Translations under genes and position numbers: made by a program | Assembly: GCA_933822405.4 (NCBI GenBank) | Contig: CAKOGP040001335.1 | Location: 372,001 to 436,000, forward strand | DNA length: 64,000 nt | Reading direction: 5' to 3' | DNA from: Cylindrotheca closterium | Taxonomy: Eukaryota; Bacillariophyta; Bacillariophyceae; Bacillariales; Bacillariaceae | Shown here: one piece after another, positions 1 through 10,081 of the stretch | Layout: the number at the start of each line of letters is the position of its first letter | Numbering within the stretch: the stretch's first letter is position 1 | Notes under the pieces: generated by a model | The model's database searches: none | Seen by the model: the letters and a program-made list of their open reading frames with translations, nothing else | Told to the model about the DNA's origin: nothing

Positions 1-3000
1 GAAAAGTATGACAAGGAATTTGAAGAGCGACCGAACCCAACCAAGAAATCCATCAAGGAAATGGCCGAATATACTCTGAATCTGTCTGCCAAAATACGAT
101 TCACGGAAGAAATCGATGAATCGGTAATGTCAGCTGATGCTGATGTTGATGAGACTACAGAAGCACAAATAGAAGGTTTTGATGTGGCTACCGACTTGTT
201 GCTGTCATCGCTCCAACTGTACTCGGAGCATGCGATGAATTTTGGAATACTGGAGAGTAGATGTCACCTCTTAACGACGTATGTTCTGGCATTCCCGACA
301 CTGAAAGACGAGAATCTCAAGGTTCTGATATTGAAGACGGTAGAATTTGTAGTGACTGGAGTCCAAGGACCTGTTGCTATGCAGCCGTTTGGAGTGCTGA
401 GTGAAGTTTTCGTTTCCATTTGCAAGATCTTGTTAAAGGGTGGCCTTGAGTCATCGAGTGAGGAGCACAAGAAGCAAATGTTGGATGGCTTGTTTGCGGA
501 TACCGATTTGATCAATGAATCGATGGAGCGATTGTTCAAGTTTGATAGTCGGGTCGGACCAGCGATTATGCAATCAGGAACGATTACCAAAGTGGTGGAC
601 GACGTCACAGAGCTGGTGTTGCAGGCCATGGAAGAGAAGAAAAGTGAATGGGAGGAAAGTTTCGAGGACGATGGGCAGAAATTCATCACACCGCCATCGG
701 AGACTCCATTGGATAGTGTCTGCGCAGCGATTTGCCGTGTTCTTGGATTGATTTTGGGCCAAAAAGCAAGACAGAATGTCACCATCTTAACATCATCGTC
801 AACCGAAAAGACGAAAGAGCTGAAATACCTACTTGTGACCGCAGTGAAGGAAATGGGAGACGAAGCAGCTTTTGCGGCAACTGGTGTATTCGAGTACATC
901 CTTTCGGCGAGAGAGGAATTGGAGCTATTGCGAGAGGACATGGTATTTTGTTTGCAGCTCTCTGATTATTTCTCCGACATTATGGCTCGATCGTGTGGTG
1001 TGCCAGAGGCAGCGAAAGAGGTTACCAAGAATAAATCTTTGAAAAGTGGCGACGAGTTAGACATTAAGTTCACTCCCAAGCAACCTCTGAACGATGTGCT
1101 CTTGCGACGCGTTGCGGGTGTTTACACAATGCTCAAGAAAGTTCTGGAAAGTAGTAGTTTGGCACGAGATGCCTTTCGACTGACTGGTGGTTTTGAATCC
1201 ATGGTGCGAACAGTTCTTTGCCTTGGTGGTGCTGCCGCCCAAAACGATCCCGCCGACGATTCGATAGTTGAAAATTTGATGAATCTCTTGAAAATCATCC
1301 TTTCAGCAGTGGATGCTGGTATCGGAATTGACTCAAGAGAGCCCCCAAGCATGCAGGATTTGGATGTGTACTCCCGCGTATCTTCCGTTACTCTAGGAAC
1401 AGGAACACTGGTGGATCCAGTGTCATCACAGTACTCGGCGCCAAAACCAGCCGCAAAGAATCTGTATTACTTACGTTTGAAAGCCTTCTATTTGGATTTT
1501 GCAATTGCGATTTCTCAGACCAAGATACTGGAGACACCAGAGACTGCAGTTCAAGTCTTTGACATTGCCATGTCACATATGGATCCATCCTTCAGTCTCA
1601 TCCAAGCTGATGCGACATCAGCAGCTTTGCTCATTCGGAATCCCGACGCCGCCCGCTTGATCCTTGGTCTGAGCCTTTTCTTGCCAAAAACCAAAGATGG
1701 TGCTTTGCTTTCCAAGAAAGCTTTCGACAATATCATCCGCTTATGTGATCCAAGCCGACTTGGCTCCACGCTCTCACAACTTGCGAACTGTGGTATCATT
1801 TGGAGTATCACAAATCCTAAAGAGTTTGCTCCAATTTTGGACGAGACTTCGCATCACTTGTACCCAAGATTCATGCTTCTTCTGAGACGAGTGGCATCTT
1901 TCAGTATGTCTTACAACGACTTCGTGTCCATGCTACGAGGCATATCTGGTCCGCTTCTGATAGAAGAAGGCGAGTCTCGGATTCGACTGCCTGTCATCAC
2001 GTCTTCAGTGAGACGAAAGCAAAAAACGGTAGATTCGTCAAAGGAATCATACCAAGAGAAGGAAGAAGACTCCTGTAGGAGGCTTGATTCGTTGTGCAAT
2101 GTTGCAGAGCGAGGCGATCGTGTACCGTTTTGTGCTGTTGGAGGTGATACAGTCAACACCATCTCAGTTTTGTTGCACAAGACTAAAATCGAAGATCGTC
2201 TTTACAAAGCTGCTGATGAAGGCAGACTCAATTTTGTGGAAGTTGATGCTGTAGACGCTACATCGCTACTGCCGGGAGGTTTCCTCACTGCTGGTGTCCC
2301 AGCGCCAGGGTCATCAGGCGGCGAACGACTGTGGGCGCCGATGTCCACTTCGGGCTTTTCGTATTCACTTTGGTTTCGATTGCCGAAGCAATCAGATGAG
2401 AACAAGAAAGGGAAATACTATTTGTTTGACATGTCCAATCCTCCGGTGACCACCGGTGATGGTTCCCAAGCCTCTCAAAGTGGTACATACCTGTCACTGT
2501 GGTTTGATTACCATAATCTTCGATTCAACATGCTTGCATCTACCCAAACTGGTGAACCCATGTCTTTACCAACGGCTCCATTGACGCCCGGCGTCTGGCA
2601 TCACCTTGTTCTCACATACACTCCTTCGAAGAGAACTATGATGGGAAGAAAATCAGCAATTACGTTGTACGTGAATGGTCGACCGTTGGAAACTGAGGTG
2701 AAGATTGATAGCGTGAATTTGGCTCCAAACGCGAAGGTTGTTATCGGAGCACCGAATCCAGCAATTGCAGTCAGTGGGATTGTAACTGGAAAAATTCTCA
2801 GTTGGGATGTCGGACCAACTCTGATGCTTTCTACTGTCTTGTCAGAACTGGACGCTACTGCCATGTTTGTTCATGGTCCAGATTTCAATGGTATATTCTG
2901 GGGAGATCGACCGCAGCGTCTCTCCTTATCGGCAACTGGAAGTGCTGCGTTTGCGCTTCTAGCTGAGACAGGAGAACAAGGAAGTGTTGCGAGTGCTCTT

Positions 3001-6000
3001 CGCCGGCGACAAATCGCTCGACTGGAGGCAGCTGGCACGGTATCAAGAGAAATGGGACTCGGGGGAGCGAATGATGACAACGACTCGCTCGTTTCGTTGG
3101 GCCTGCTCTGCGTGCTGAATGCAGATAGCGTTGTATTTGCGTACCGCGCAGTTTCATGCAATCGAACTTCACCTTTAATGAAGAGCGATATTTCCTTGAA
3201 GAAGAAATACTGGTCGGACAAACTCATCAACATGGCCCGTATCAACTCAAACAATGAGGTTGTTTCTTCTGATGCATCCGTCTATGGAAAGGCTGGTGTG
3301 GTAACACCTCGTTGTTTTGCTGACAATGTCCAATGGGGAGGAGGTCCAAAGCTCTTGATGCCACTTGTGTACGCCGCAAATTCGTCACGGAGCATGGCAC
3401 TTGCTCTTCGCTTGATCAGAGCTAGTACGAATAGACACCCACCGAATCTGGAATCAATGCAAGGAGGTGGTGGCTACCAAACACTTGCGGTGCTCATTCA
3501 AGGAAAGAGATTTGTTGATGCACAAGTTCTTGATCAAGCATTTTCTTTCGCTGTACACGGTTTCTACCCCGAAGAAGCAGACGAAATGGCAAAGAATTCG
3601 AATGACATGAGTTCGGGTTTCGCCAATGGACCGCTGCAAAATTCCGACTTTTGGGTATTTTCGGATCTCGATGCCATGAAACAGCTGCTCTTGAACCACC
3701 AAGTGTGGGACTTAAAAAATGCCGGACCCGAGCTTCCATCAAGATTGCTTACATTCGTTAATGGGCTGGTTGCACAAAAGTCGATTCACAAAGCGTTCAA
3801 CTCCCGCCGGCTTCATCTGGTTGGAATAGTCCGTTGGACACTACATTTGATGATGGAAGCTGCAGAGCTTTACACCAACGGCGAACTGGCGAAGCGCAAT
3901 CAGCAAAGGAAGCAACAGGACACCGAATCAGCCCCTGATACACCAAAAGCATCGAGTAGTCGTTGGTACTGCGAAGCACCACATATTGATGCTGTTTCAG
4001 TTGGTGGAAATCCCGACAACGCTTTACTGCAATCGTGCAAGACCTTGCTCCGACGAGTATTGACGTTCATGCTGACTCCTGGTGATTTGGAGGCAATTGC
4101 TGAAACCACAATGCACACTGTATCTATTGGAGGATTCACAGCGAAGTCGAATTTCAATGAGACGGAAGCTGAGAGCTTCGAGGATGAAAAACTTCTGCCT
4201 GGTGCTGTTGCTAGAATCTATCTTCTTCGTCTGATAGAGGAACTCATCGTTGACGGAGTCAACGAGATTGTTGCCAGTGGCCCCAAAGAAGGAGAGAACA
4301 AGACCGAGGTTGCTCTAGCTCCACATGCCGGTGGAATAGTCAATCCAAATCAGACTTACTTTTCGAAAGCTATGTTGGAAGGAGAAGCTGAAGATGGAGA
4401 GACGCACCCAAAGCACTTTCAGGCCCAAAACTTTCTCTCAGCTTTCGCTGGCGTTTTCACACCAGTTTGGTTTGCAGCTTTGCTCGAAGGGTGCCACGAA
4501 GAAGCCACGGCATCAGCTGTTCTACGCTTGATGATCTTGATGATGCAGAGTTCTCCTGCTTTCGCAGAATCCTTCGAACAACAGGGCGGCTTTGCCCCTC
4601 TCATCCTCAGCGTCCCAAAGTTTTCTACTTGTTCAAGTGTCATTATTTCGCTTCTGAGCCAGCTGCTGCACGTATCGATTTTGAGTTTACCTACCTTTCC
4701 AATGCTTGATGCCTCACAACTCAATATTGTATTTGACGAGGAAAGTAGCTTGTCCGAAAAGGTCGCACAAGCTAGACTCAAAGCATTGGGAAATCGGAAG
4801 AGGGATTCTTCCTGCGGGATCTTTGCTTTGGTAGCCGAATGCATCGGCCGCAATCTTCAGCTCGTTCCATTTGATAATGAGTTGGGTAAGAAGGCGAAGC
4901 AGACAAACATGGCAATTCTTGAGCTGCTTCAGCATCGGCACAATTTGTCACCAGCTTTCCAAGACTTCTGCAGGACATCCGACTTTGTGGAGCCACTTTC
5001 ACAGACGCTTTGTCTCATTTATGATGAGAGATCACAGCAATCCATGTCTCCAAGTTCACCGGAAGACCAAGGAGCGATTACAAGACACGGCCTTCTGTCA
5101 TCTGTTCCTAAGGATATGACACCACTTGAACGATTCTTTGGTGTCGAAAGCAACGACATGATGCTCTCTGGAGCTGGCATCATATTGCTATTGAAGATGG
5201 TTGTTTCTAGTTCTGTGATGATGGGACCAGTAGCACCAGCCCTGGTGAATTCGTTTTTTGAATCCTTCCCGATCCACGCTTCTTCAGAACAGGTTGGGGG
5301 ATATCAAATGGTCCTAATGGATTTAGTGAAGACTACCGTCCACGAAGCGATTGATCTTGGAGAGGCAACCGCTCTTGCTGCTAGTGTTGGCGTATGCTCA
5401 GTTGTGTTGAACAGATTGATGAAAGGATTTTTCACCTCTGAACTGGCTCTGCAGACGTTGACCTCGACACTTGATATCTTGAAGGCATTAACTTCCCCTG
5501 GTTCGACTGTGTCGCAAAACCTCACAAACATGGAAGTGGCAATGATATCTGCAGATGCTGCTCATATTGCACGCCTTGCAGCAGTGACGACTTTGAAAAG
5601 AAGCAGGTCATATCATGACGAAGACCCCGGCGATCCCGAATTGCAAGCTATCGTCATACAGTTGATTGCAAAGAGCATCGACACCTTGATGATAGTTCCG
5701 AAATCAAATCCGAATGCACGAAGAGGGAACTCAGGAGTACACCAGGCTCCTCCTTCAACATCTAAGCTTTACCCTCTCTGGATGTCTGCATCCATAGCAC
5801 GATGCGCTGCTGGAGTAGATCTGGCCTACGTGGACCTCAGTGACTCCGATGAACCAGTACGAAGTTTCGTTGTCGGTCTTATGGTTGAGTTGCTCTCTTT
5901 GTTGAATGATCCCCGTGATGAGATTCGCGAGGCGGCTGTTGCTGTTGTGGTTCAACTACTTCAGGGAAATCGAACAATCATGTCTGGACTCTTGATCAAG

Positions 6001-9000
6001 GATATTCAGCAGGGTGATCGAATCGAAACAATTGATGTGATGAACAGAGGTGGATTCAGTGCACTTCTTGTTGCTCATGAAGTTGCCAAGAGCTCAGGAG
6101 GAACATCATCCAAAAAACACTATGCTTCTTTCTTTGATTGGTTCCACAGGAATATTGGAATGGTCGAGCTCGTGAAAAACGACATCGAACACGAAAGCCA
6201 TCGATTATTGCCTGGACTTCACAGCAGGGCCACAACGATGGCCGAGGCTGTCGAGATTCGGCAACAGGAGATGGTCATGTCGATGGCAAGTTCTGAGGCT
6301 TCGGACCGAACAATTCGAGGTGGTCTTGAACGTGCCGAACTTGCACAGCATTGCATCGATAGCACAATCGAAAATCACGTTCATTGGAAACGTCAAGGGT
6401 TTGATGACCTAGCGTCGGGAGCCATGCAGTGGAAATTCCTGCTTCGTCGGCTGAAAGGATCTCGTACGATATGGGAGGGCGGACCTCGTTTCGAGGCAAG
6501 AACATTTTTGGCTCGTCACCAGCATTTGTATGCTTATCTGGTAACAGGGGATGTGCCAGCTCAAGTTGGTATGAAGAAAGAAGAAGATGACGGAAATTCC
6601 TCCGAGCTTGTGAAGCGTTGGAAACTGGATCTATCCGAGGGTAACGAGAGACAGCGCCGTCGCCTCCTACCAAACTACGAGTTTCATACTTTGTATGGAG
6701 TTGAAGAAGACGAATATGATGATGGAGGATCAGAAAGTGGTGTTGACGATGATGATTCTAAGGCAGCATCGTCAGCTGCATCTAGAAAGGTCAGGAAGAG
6801 TGCTCGTCTATCAACGTTCTTCCATGGAAAAAATGAGAAGCCAGACGCCAAAGGAGAATCCTTTGTCATGGAAGCAACTGCTGATCTTTTGAAGGAGCTG
6901 AATATCAAGAGCGCAAAAAGGCAGGATGATGACGACGATGAAGACGCCGACGATGACGGAGAAGATGATGGTCAAACTGAAGCAACTTCAATGACTGGCA
7001 CGAGCTCAGAGGCAAACGATGGCGCCGTGGGCTCAGTTGGGGCCAAGCCTAGTACCAGTGAGGATGCAAATGATGACGACAGCGCTAGTCACGACCAGCA
7101 TCACGAAGCAGAGAATGCCACAAGCTACGAGTTGATCACCGGATTGCTCCAATCCGGAGATTGGCCAGAAGAATCTTACAATGTAAAGCGTTGTACCGGA
7201 TTGGAAGTCAGGAAGGCGCTGCTCTTGTGGTGCCGCGATGCCATATATGTCATTGATGGCTTCGAACAAACAGAGGGAGAAGGTCTTGAAGGAAGGATCA
7301 CCAGAGTTGAGAAAGAAGAATTCTCATACAACATCAATCTGAGACCAAAAGACTTCAAAGTTGACGATGACAACACGTCTGTTGACGCAAGTGTGATGGC
7401 TGAGGGAAACAAAGGCGAAGGGAAGAACAAGAGCGCGAAGAAGGGTGGGCAGGAGCCCTCGAATGAAGTCACTTACCAACATCGAAGTCAGCGGATCGCA
7501 TTTAAGGAGCTTCACTCAGTTTTCCGAAGAAGATACCAGCTGCAACACATTGCACTGGAATTTTATGACAGCTATAACAATGGAACTCTTATCGCGTTCA
7601 CGAATCACACTGAGCGCGAAGAGATATTGTCGAAGGTCTTGGCGACACCTTTGCCGAATAGCATCTTTAGCTCAAGTTACGGTACATATATCAACTACAA
7701 GAAATTCATGAATTCATGGAAAAGCAAGATTGTTTCACAGTGGGTGAATGGGAAGATGACGAATTTCGAATTCTTGATGCATTTGAATTCATTCGCTGGC
7801 CGCACATACAACGACTTGACACAATACCCTGTATTTCCATGGATCATTGCCGACTACGACAGTGAAGAAATTGATCTCGATGATCCAAAGACATTCCGTG
7901 ATTTGTCCAAGCCGATGGGTGATCTTGGTGAAGAGCGTGCTGAACAGTTTCGTGAGCGGTACGAAGCTCTCGAGGCAAATTACCTTAACGAAGACGAGCC
8001 ACCGCCATTCCACTATGGAACTCATTACTCTACTGCGGCATATGTTCTGTACTATTTGATGAGACTCGAACCATTCTCCCGTTTGGCGCTGACGCTTCAA
8101 GGTGGACGTTTTGACGTTGCCGATCGTCTGTTCCATAATATTGGCAGCAGTTGGAAGAGTGCCAGTCGTGAGAACTTGCAAGATGTCCGAGAGCTTATTC
8201 CAGAATTTTTCTATCTCCCAGACTTTTTGACAAATACAAACAACTTTGACTTTGGAATCACACAAAAAGGAAAGACTGTACACAACGTGACGCTTCCAGT
8301 CTGGGCGAAGGGTGATCCTCAGCGGTTCATTCGAATTAACCGGCAAGCACTCGAGAGTGACTATGTCAGTAAGCATCTACACCTGTGGGCGGATTTAATT
8401 TTTGGATACAAGCAACGAGGTGCTGAGGCTGTGAAGTGCTTGAACACTTTTGTTCACGTGACTTATGAAGGAGAAGTCGATCTCGACTCAATGACTGACC
8501 CTGTACAGCGAGAGTCTACTATTGCTCAAATCCAGAACTTTGGACAGACTCCAAGCAGACTAGAGAAACGTCCTTTCCAGTCACGCTTTGTGTTCAATGC
8601 GTTGAAAGAAAAGGATGGAAACATTGACTTTGGGTCACTTTCATATCTTGCTCCACTGACACCACCATTTATGGTGGTTGGAGCTCCCCACCGATGCCAA
8701 GTGAAGCGTATTTCGAGTGACATGTGCAAGCTAGGTCTGAGTGGCCAACATGACAAAGCTGTCGGAGATTTGTTCTTGGTGAAGGGGCAACTCGTGGGCG
8801 TTGGTCGAATGTGCGCTTTGAACATCCCAATGAAGACATACTATCGATTTGGTTATCCAAACAGTGGTTTGGCAATCCATGTCGCGTCATTGAACAACAG
8901 AAATAGAGAGCTGAACAAGCTTATCAGCATTCACGACGGTATGCATCGATCCGAAATCAGCGTGGCGAAGGTTTCACTTAATGGCCAAGCATTGGTTACT

Positions 9001-9774
9001 GGCTGCATTGATTCAACCGTGAGGTTGTGGCAGTACGAAAACTCAAGATTCAAGCTGCGTTCCGTTTTCTGTGGTCACGATGGCTGGAAGATTACTTGCG
9101 TGGATATCTCGAATGATTTTGGATTCATCGTTACTGCATGTGCCGCAGGACAAGTGGTTATTTGGGACTTGAGGACTCTGACATTTGTTCGACGATTGCC
9201 ACACTCATTCAAGGACGAACAAGATAGTGGACACGTGCGGGCTGCCACTTCCGTTTCCATCAACCACAACACTGGAAACATTGTTACGCTTGTTGGACCA
9301 CATTTGAGTGTATTCGATGTCAATGGAAATCTTCTCGGAACTGAGAACTCACTTGGAGCTATGCCAACATGTGCTGTTGCCACAAATTGTCCAGAATGGC
9401 AAGAAAAGGGAATTGTTGCTGTTACAGGCCATGTCACAGGCGAGATCCGATTCTGGAGCCTGGACTACGGAACTGGAGAGCTAACCGTGCAATACATGAT
9501 GATTGATATCGAACATACATGCGAGATTACTGCTCTTCGCATTACCGGAGCTGAACGCCAAGACACACTCCTTATCGGAGACAAGTCTGGAAAGATGTCG
9601 GTTTGCAAGACTGTGCAGTTGGAAAACATTAGTCAAAAGGAATTGGGCGAAGTTGTCACAGAACTGCGCGCAATGAAGAATTTTCCAGAAGACGCCGATA
9701 AGAAAGAATCAGAAGGACCTGGAGCAACCCTGCGATCGTTCTTGCCTGGTCAAGGCGACACTGTCACCATGTAA
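1..9774 (+). CDS. BEACH-WD40 giant trafficking protein (5' end outside window)
   Basis: The frame is open from base 1, so the true start lies upstream; 3257 residues are visible, numbered here from the Met at 61. BEACH proteins are large scaffolds for vesicle and endolysosomal trafficking (neurobeachin, LYST, LRBA families). In order I see a long helical HEAT/armadillo-like region, a ConA-like lectin segment near residues 755-900 (SYSLWFRLP, GVWHHLVLTY), very acidic linkers near 2220-2350, a PH-BEACH segment from about 2355 (VRKALLLWCRDAIYVIDG), the BEACH domain at about 2545-2835 (AGRTYNDLTQYPVFPW is diagnostic), and C-terminal WD40 repeats from about 2950 (CIDSTVRLW, GQVVIWDLRTL). Stop is TAA at 9772-9774. 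It has no intron in this window, unlike the membrane-protein genes further on. Which BEACH subfamily it belongs to cannot be settled by eye. Confidence 0.96.
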   Translation, partial: EKYDKEFEERPNPTKKSIKEMAEYTLNLSAKIRFTEEIDESVMSADADVDETTEAQIEGFDVATDLLLSSLQLYSEHAMNFGILESRCHLLTTYVLAFPTLKDENLKVLILKTVEFVVTGVQGPVAMQPFGVLSEVFVSICKILLKGGLESSSEEHKKQMLDGLFADTDLINESMERLFKFDSRVGPAIMQSGTITKVVDDVTELVLQAMEEKKSEWEESFEDDGQKFITPPSETPLDSVCAAICRVLGLILGQKARQNVTILTSSSTEKTKELKYLLVTAVKEMGDEAAFAATGVFEYILSAREELELLREDMVFCLQLSDYFSDIMARSCGVPEAAKEVTKNKSLKSGDELDIKFTPKQPLNDVLLRRVAGVYTMLKKVLESSSLARDAFRLTGGFESMVRTVLCLGGAAAQNDPADDSIVENLMNLLKIILSAVDAGIGIDSREPPSMQDLDVYSRVSSVTLGTGTLVDPVSSQYSAPKPAAKNLYYLRLKAFYLDFAIAISQTKILETPETAVQVFDIAMSHMDPSFSLIQADATSAALLIRNPDAARLILGLSLFLPKTKDGALLSKKAFDNIIRLCDPSRLGSTLSQLANCGIIWSITNPKEFAPILDETSHHLYPRFMLLLRRVASFSMSYNDFVSMLRGISGPLLIEEGESRIRLPVITSSVRRKQKTVDSSKESYQEKEEDSCRRLDSLCNVAERGDRVPFCAVGGDTVNTISVLLHKTKIEDRLYKAADEGRLNFVEVDAVDATSLLPGGFLTAGVPAPGSSGGERLWAPMSTSGFSYSLWFRLPKQSDENKKGKYYLFDMSNPPVTTGDGSQASQSGTYLSLWFDYHNLRFNMLASTQTGEPMSLPTAPLTPGVWHHLVLTYTPSKRTMMGRKSAITLYVNGRPLETEVKIDSVNLAPNAKVVIGAPNPAIAVSGIVTGKILSWDVGPTLMLSTVLSELDATAMFVHGPDFNGIFWGDRPQRLSLSATGSAAFALLAETGEQGSVASALRRRQIARLEAAGTVSREMGLGGANDDNDSLVSLGLLCVLNADSVVFAYRAVSCNRTSPLMKSDISLKKKYWSDKLINMARINSNNEVVSSDASVYGKAGVVTPRCFADNVQWGGGPKLLMPLVYAANSSRSMALALRLIRASTNRHPPNLESMQGGGGYQTLAVLIQGKRFVDAQVLDQAFSFAVHGFYPEEADEMAKNSNDMSSGFANGPLQNSDFWVFSDLDAMKQLLLNHQVWDLKNAGPELPSRLLTFVNGLVAQKSIHKAFNSRRLHLVGIVRWTLHLMMEAAELYTNGELAKRNQQRKQQDTESAPDTPKASSSRWYCEAPHIDAVSVGGNPDNALLQSCKTLLRRVLTFMLTPGDLEAIAETTMHTVSIGGFTAKSNFNETEAESFEDEKLLPGAVARIYLLRLIEELIVDGVNEIVASGPKEGENKTEVALAPHAGGIVNPNQTYFSKAMLEGEAEDGETHPKHFQAQNFLSAFAGVFTPVWFAALLEGCHEEATASAVLRLMILMMQSSPAFAESFEQQGGFAPLILSVPKFSTCSSVIISLLSQLLHVSILSLPTFPMLDASQLNIVFDEESSLSEKVAQARLKALGNRKRDSSCGIFALVAECIGRNLQLVPFDNELGKKAKQTNMAILELLQHRHNLSPAFQDFCRTSDFVEPLSQTLCLIYDERSQQSMSPSSPEDQGAITRHGLLSSVPKDMTPLERFFGVESNDMMLSGAGIILLLKMVVSSSVMMGPVAPALVNSFFESFPIHASSEQVGGYQMVLMDLVKTTVHEAIDLGEATALAASVGVCSVVLNRLMKGFFTSELALQTLTSTLDILKALTSPGSTVSQNLTNMEVAMISADAAHIARLAAVTTLKRSRSYHDEDPGDPELQAIVIQLIAKSIDTLMIVPKSNPNARRGNSGVHQAPPSTSKLYPLWMSASIARCAAGVDLAYVDLSDSDEPVRSFVVGLMVELLSLLNDPRDEIREAAVAVVVQLLQGNRTIMSGLLIKDIQQGDRIETIDVMNRGGFSALLVAHEVAKSSGGTSSKKHYASFFDWFHRNIGMVELVKNDIEHESHRLLPGLHSRATTMAEAVEIRQQEMVMSMASSEASDRTIRGGLERAELAQHCIDSTIENHVHWKRQGFDDLASGAMQWKFLLRRLKGSRTIWEGGPRFEARTFLARHQHLYAYLVTGDVPAQVGMKKEEDDGNSSELVKRWKLDLSEGNERQRRRLLPNYEFHTLYGVEEDEYDDGGSESGVDDDDSKAASSAASRKVRKSARLSTFFHGKNEKPDAKGESFVMEATADLLKELNIKSAKRQDDDDDEDADDDGEDDGQTEATSMTGTSSEANDGAVGSVGAKPSTSEDANDDDSASHDQHHEAENATSYELITGLLQSGDWPEESYNVKRCTGLEVRKALLLWCRDAIYVIDGFEQTEGEGLEGRITRVEKEEFSYNINLRPKDFKVDDDNTSVDASVMAEGNKGEGKNKSAKKGGQEPSNEVTYQHRSQRIAFKELHSVFRRRYQLQHIALEFYDSYNNGTLIAFTNHTEREEILSKVLATPLPNSIFSSSYGTYINYKKFMNSWKSKIVSQWVNGKMTNFEFLMHLNSFAGRTYNDLTQYPVFPWIIADYDSEEIDLDDPKTFRDLSKPMGDLGEERAEQFRERYEALEANYLNEDEPPPFHYGTHYSTAAYVLYYLMRLEPFSRLALTLQGGRFDVADRLFHNIGSSWKSASRENLQDVRELIPEFFYLPDFLTNTNNFDFGITQKGKTVHNVTLPVWAKGDPQRFIRINRQALESDYVSKHLHLWADLIFGYKQRGAEAVKCLNTFVHVTYEGEVDLDSMTDPVQRESTIAQIQNFGQTPSRLEKRPFQSRFVFNALKEKDGNIDFGSLSYLAPLTPPFMVVGAPHRCQVKRISSDMCKLGLSGQHDKAVGDLFLVKGQLVGVGRMCALNIPMKTYYRFGYPNSGLAIHVASLNNRNRELNKLISIHDGMHRSEISVAKVSLNGQALVTGCIDSTVRLWQYENSRFKLRSVFCGHDGWKITCVDISNDFGFIVTACAAGQVVIWDLRTLTFVRRLPHSFKDEQDSGHVRAATSVSINHNTGNIVTLVGPHLSVFDVNGNLLGTENSLGAMPTCAVATNCPEWQEKGIVAVTGHVTGEIRFWSLDYGTGELTVQYMMIDIEHTCEITALRITGAERQDTLLIGDKSGKMSVCKTVQLENISQKELGEVVTELRAMKNFPEDADKKESEGPGATLRSFLPGQGDTVTM

Positions 9775-10081
9775 GAAGAGAGTTAAAAGCTCACATGTGA
9801 CGAGAGTGGAAGTGCTTTTCAGAAAATTATCTCCACCACTAGAATAAGGAGAATGTAAACTATTATTCAACGGAAAGATATTACAATTGTAGGGGTCGTT
9901 GTCCATTGCTAGGACGAAATGATGGCGAGGATGATGATTTCGTATACACAGTGGGCGGGCGGGGTCAAGTTCTTTAATAATCGACTACTTCGACTAGAGT
10001 TGAATAACCAATGACACTTGAAAGATTTCAAAAAAATTGAATGCCATCTCCTTCCAAGTCCAACCTCTGTTTATCACTCGC
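9775..10081. other. Intergenic, BEACH gene to LRR gene
   Basis: About 300 bases of 3' and 5' flank. I see no gene. An open frame runs from 10037 into the LRR gene but has no ATG until 10082. Confidence 0.6.

Noticed and set aside
2885..3254. Long minus-strand frames inside the BEACH gene
   Set aside because: They are shadows of the plus-strand coding region, as are many others across 61-9774.
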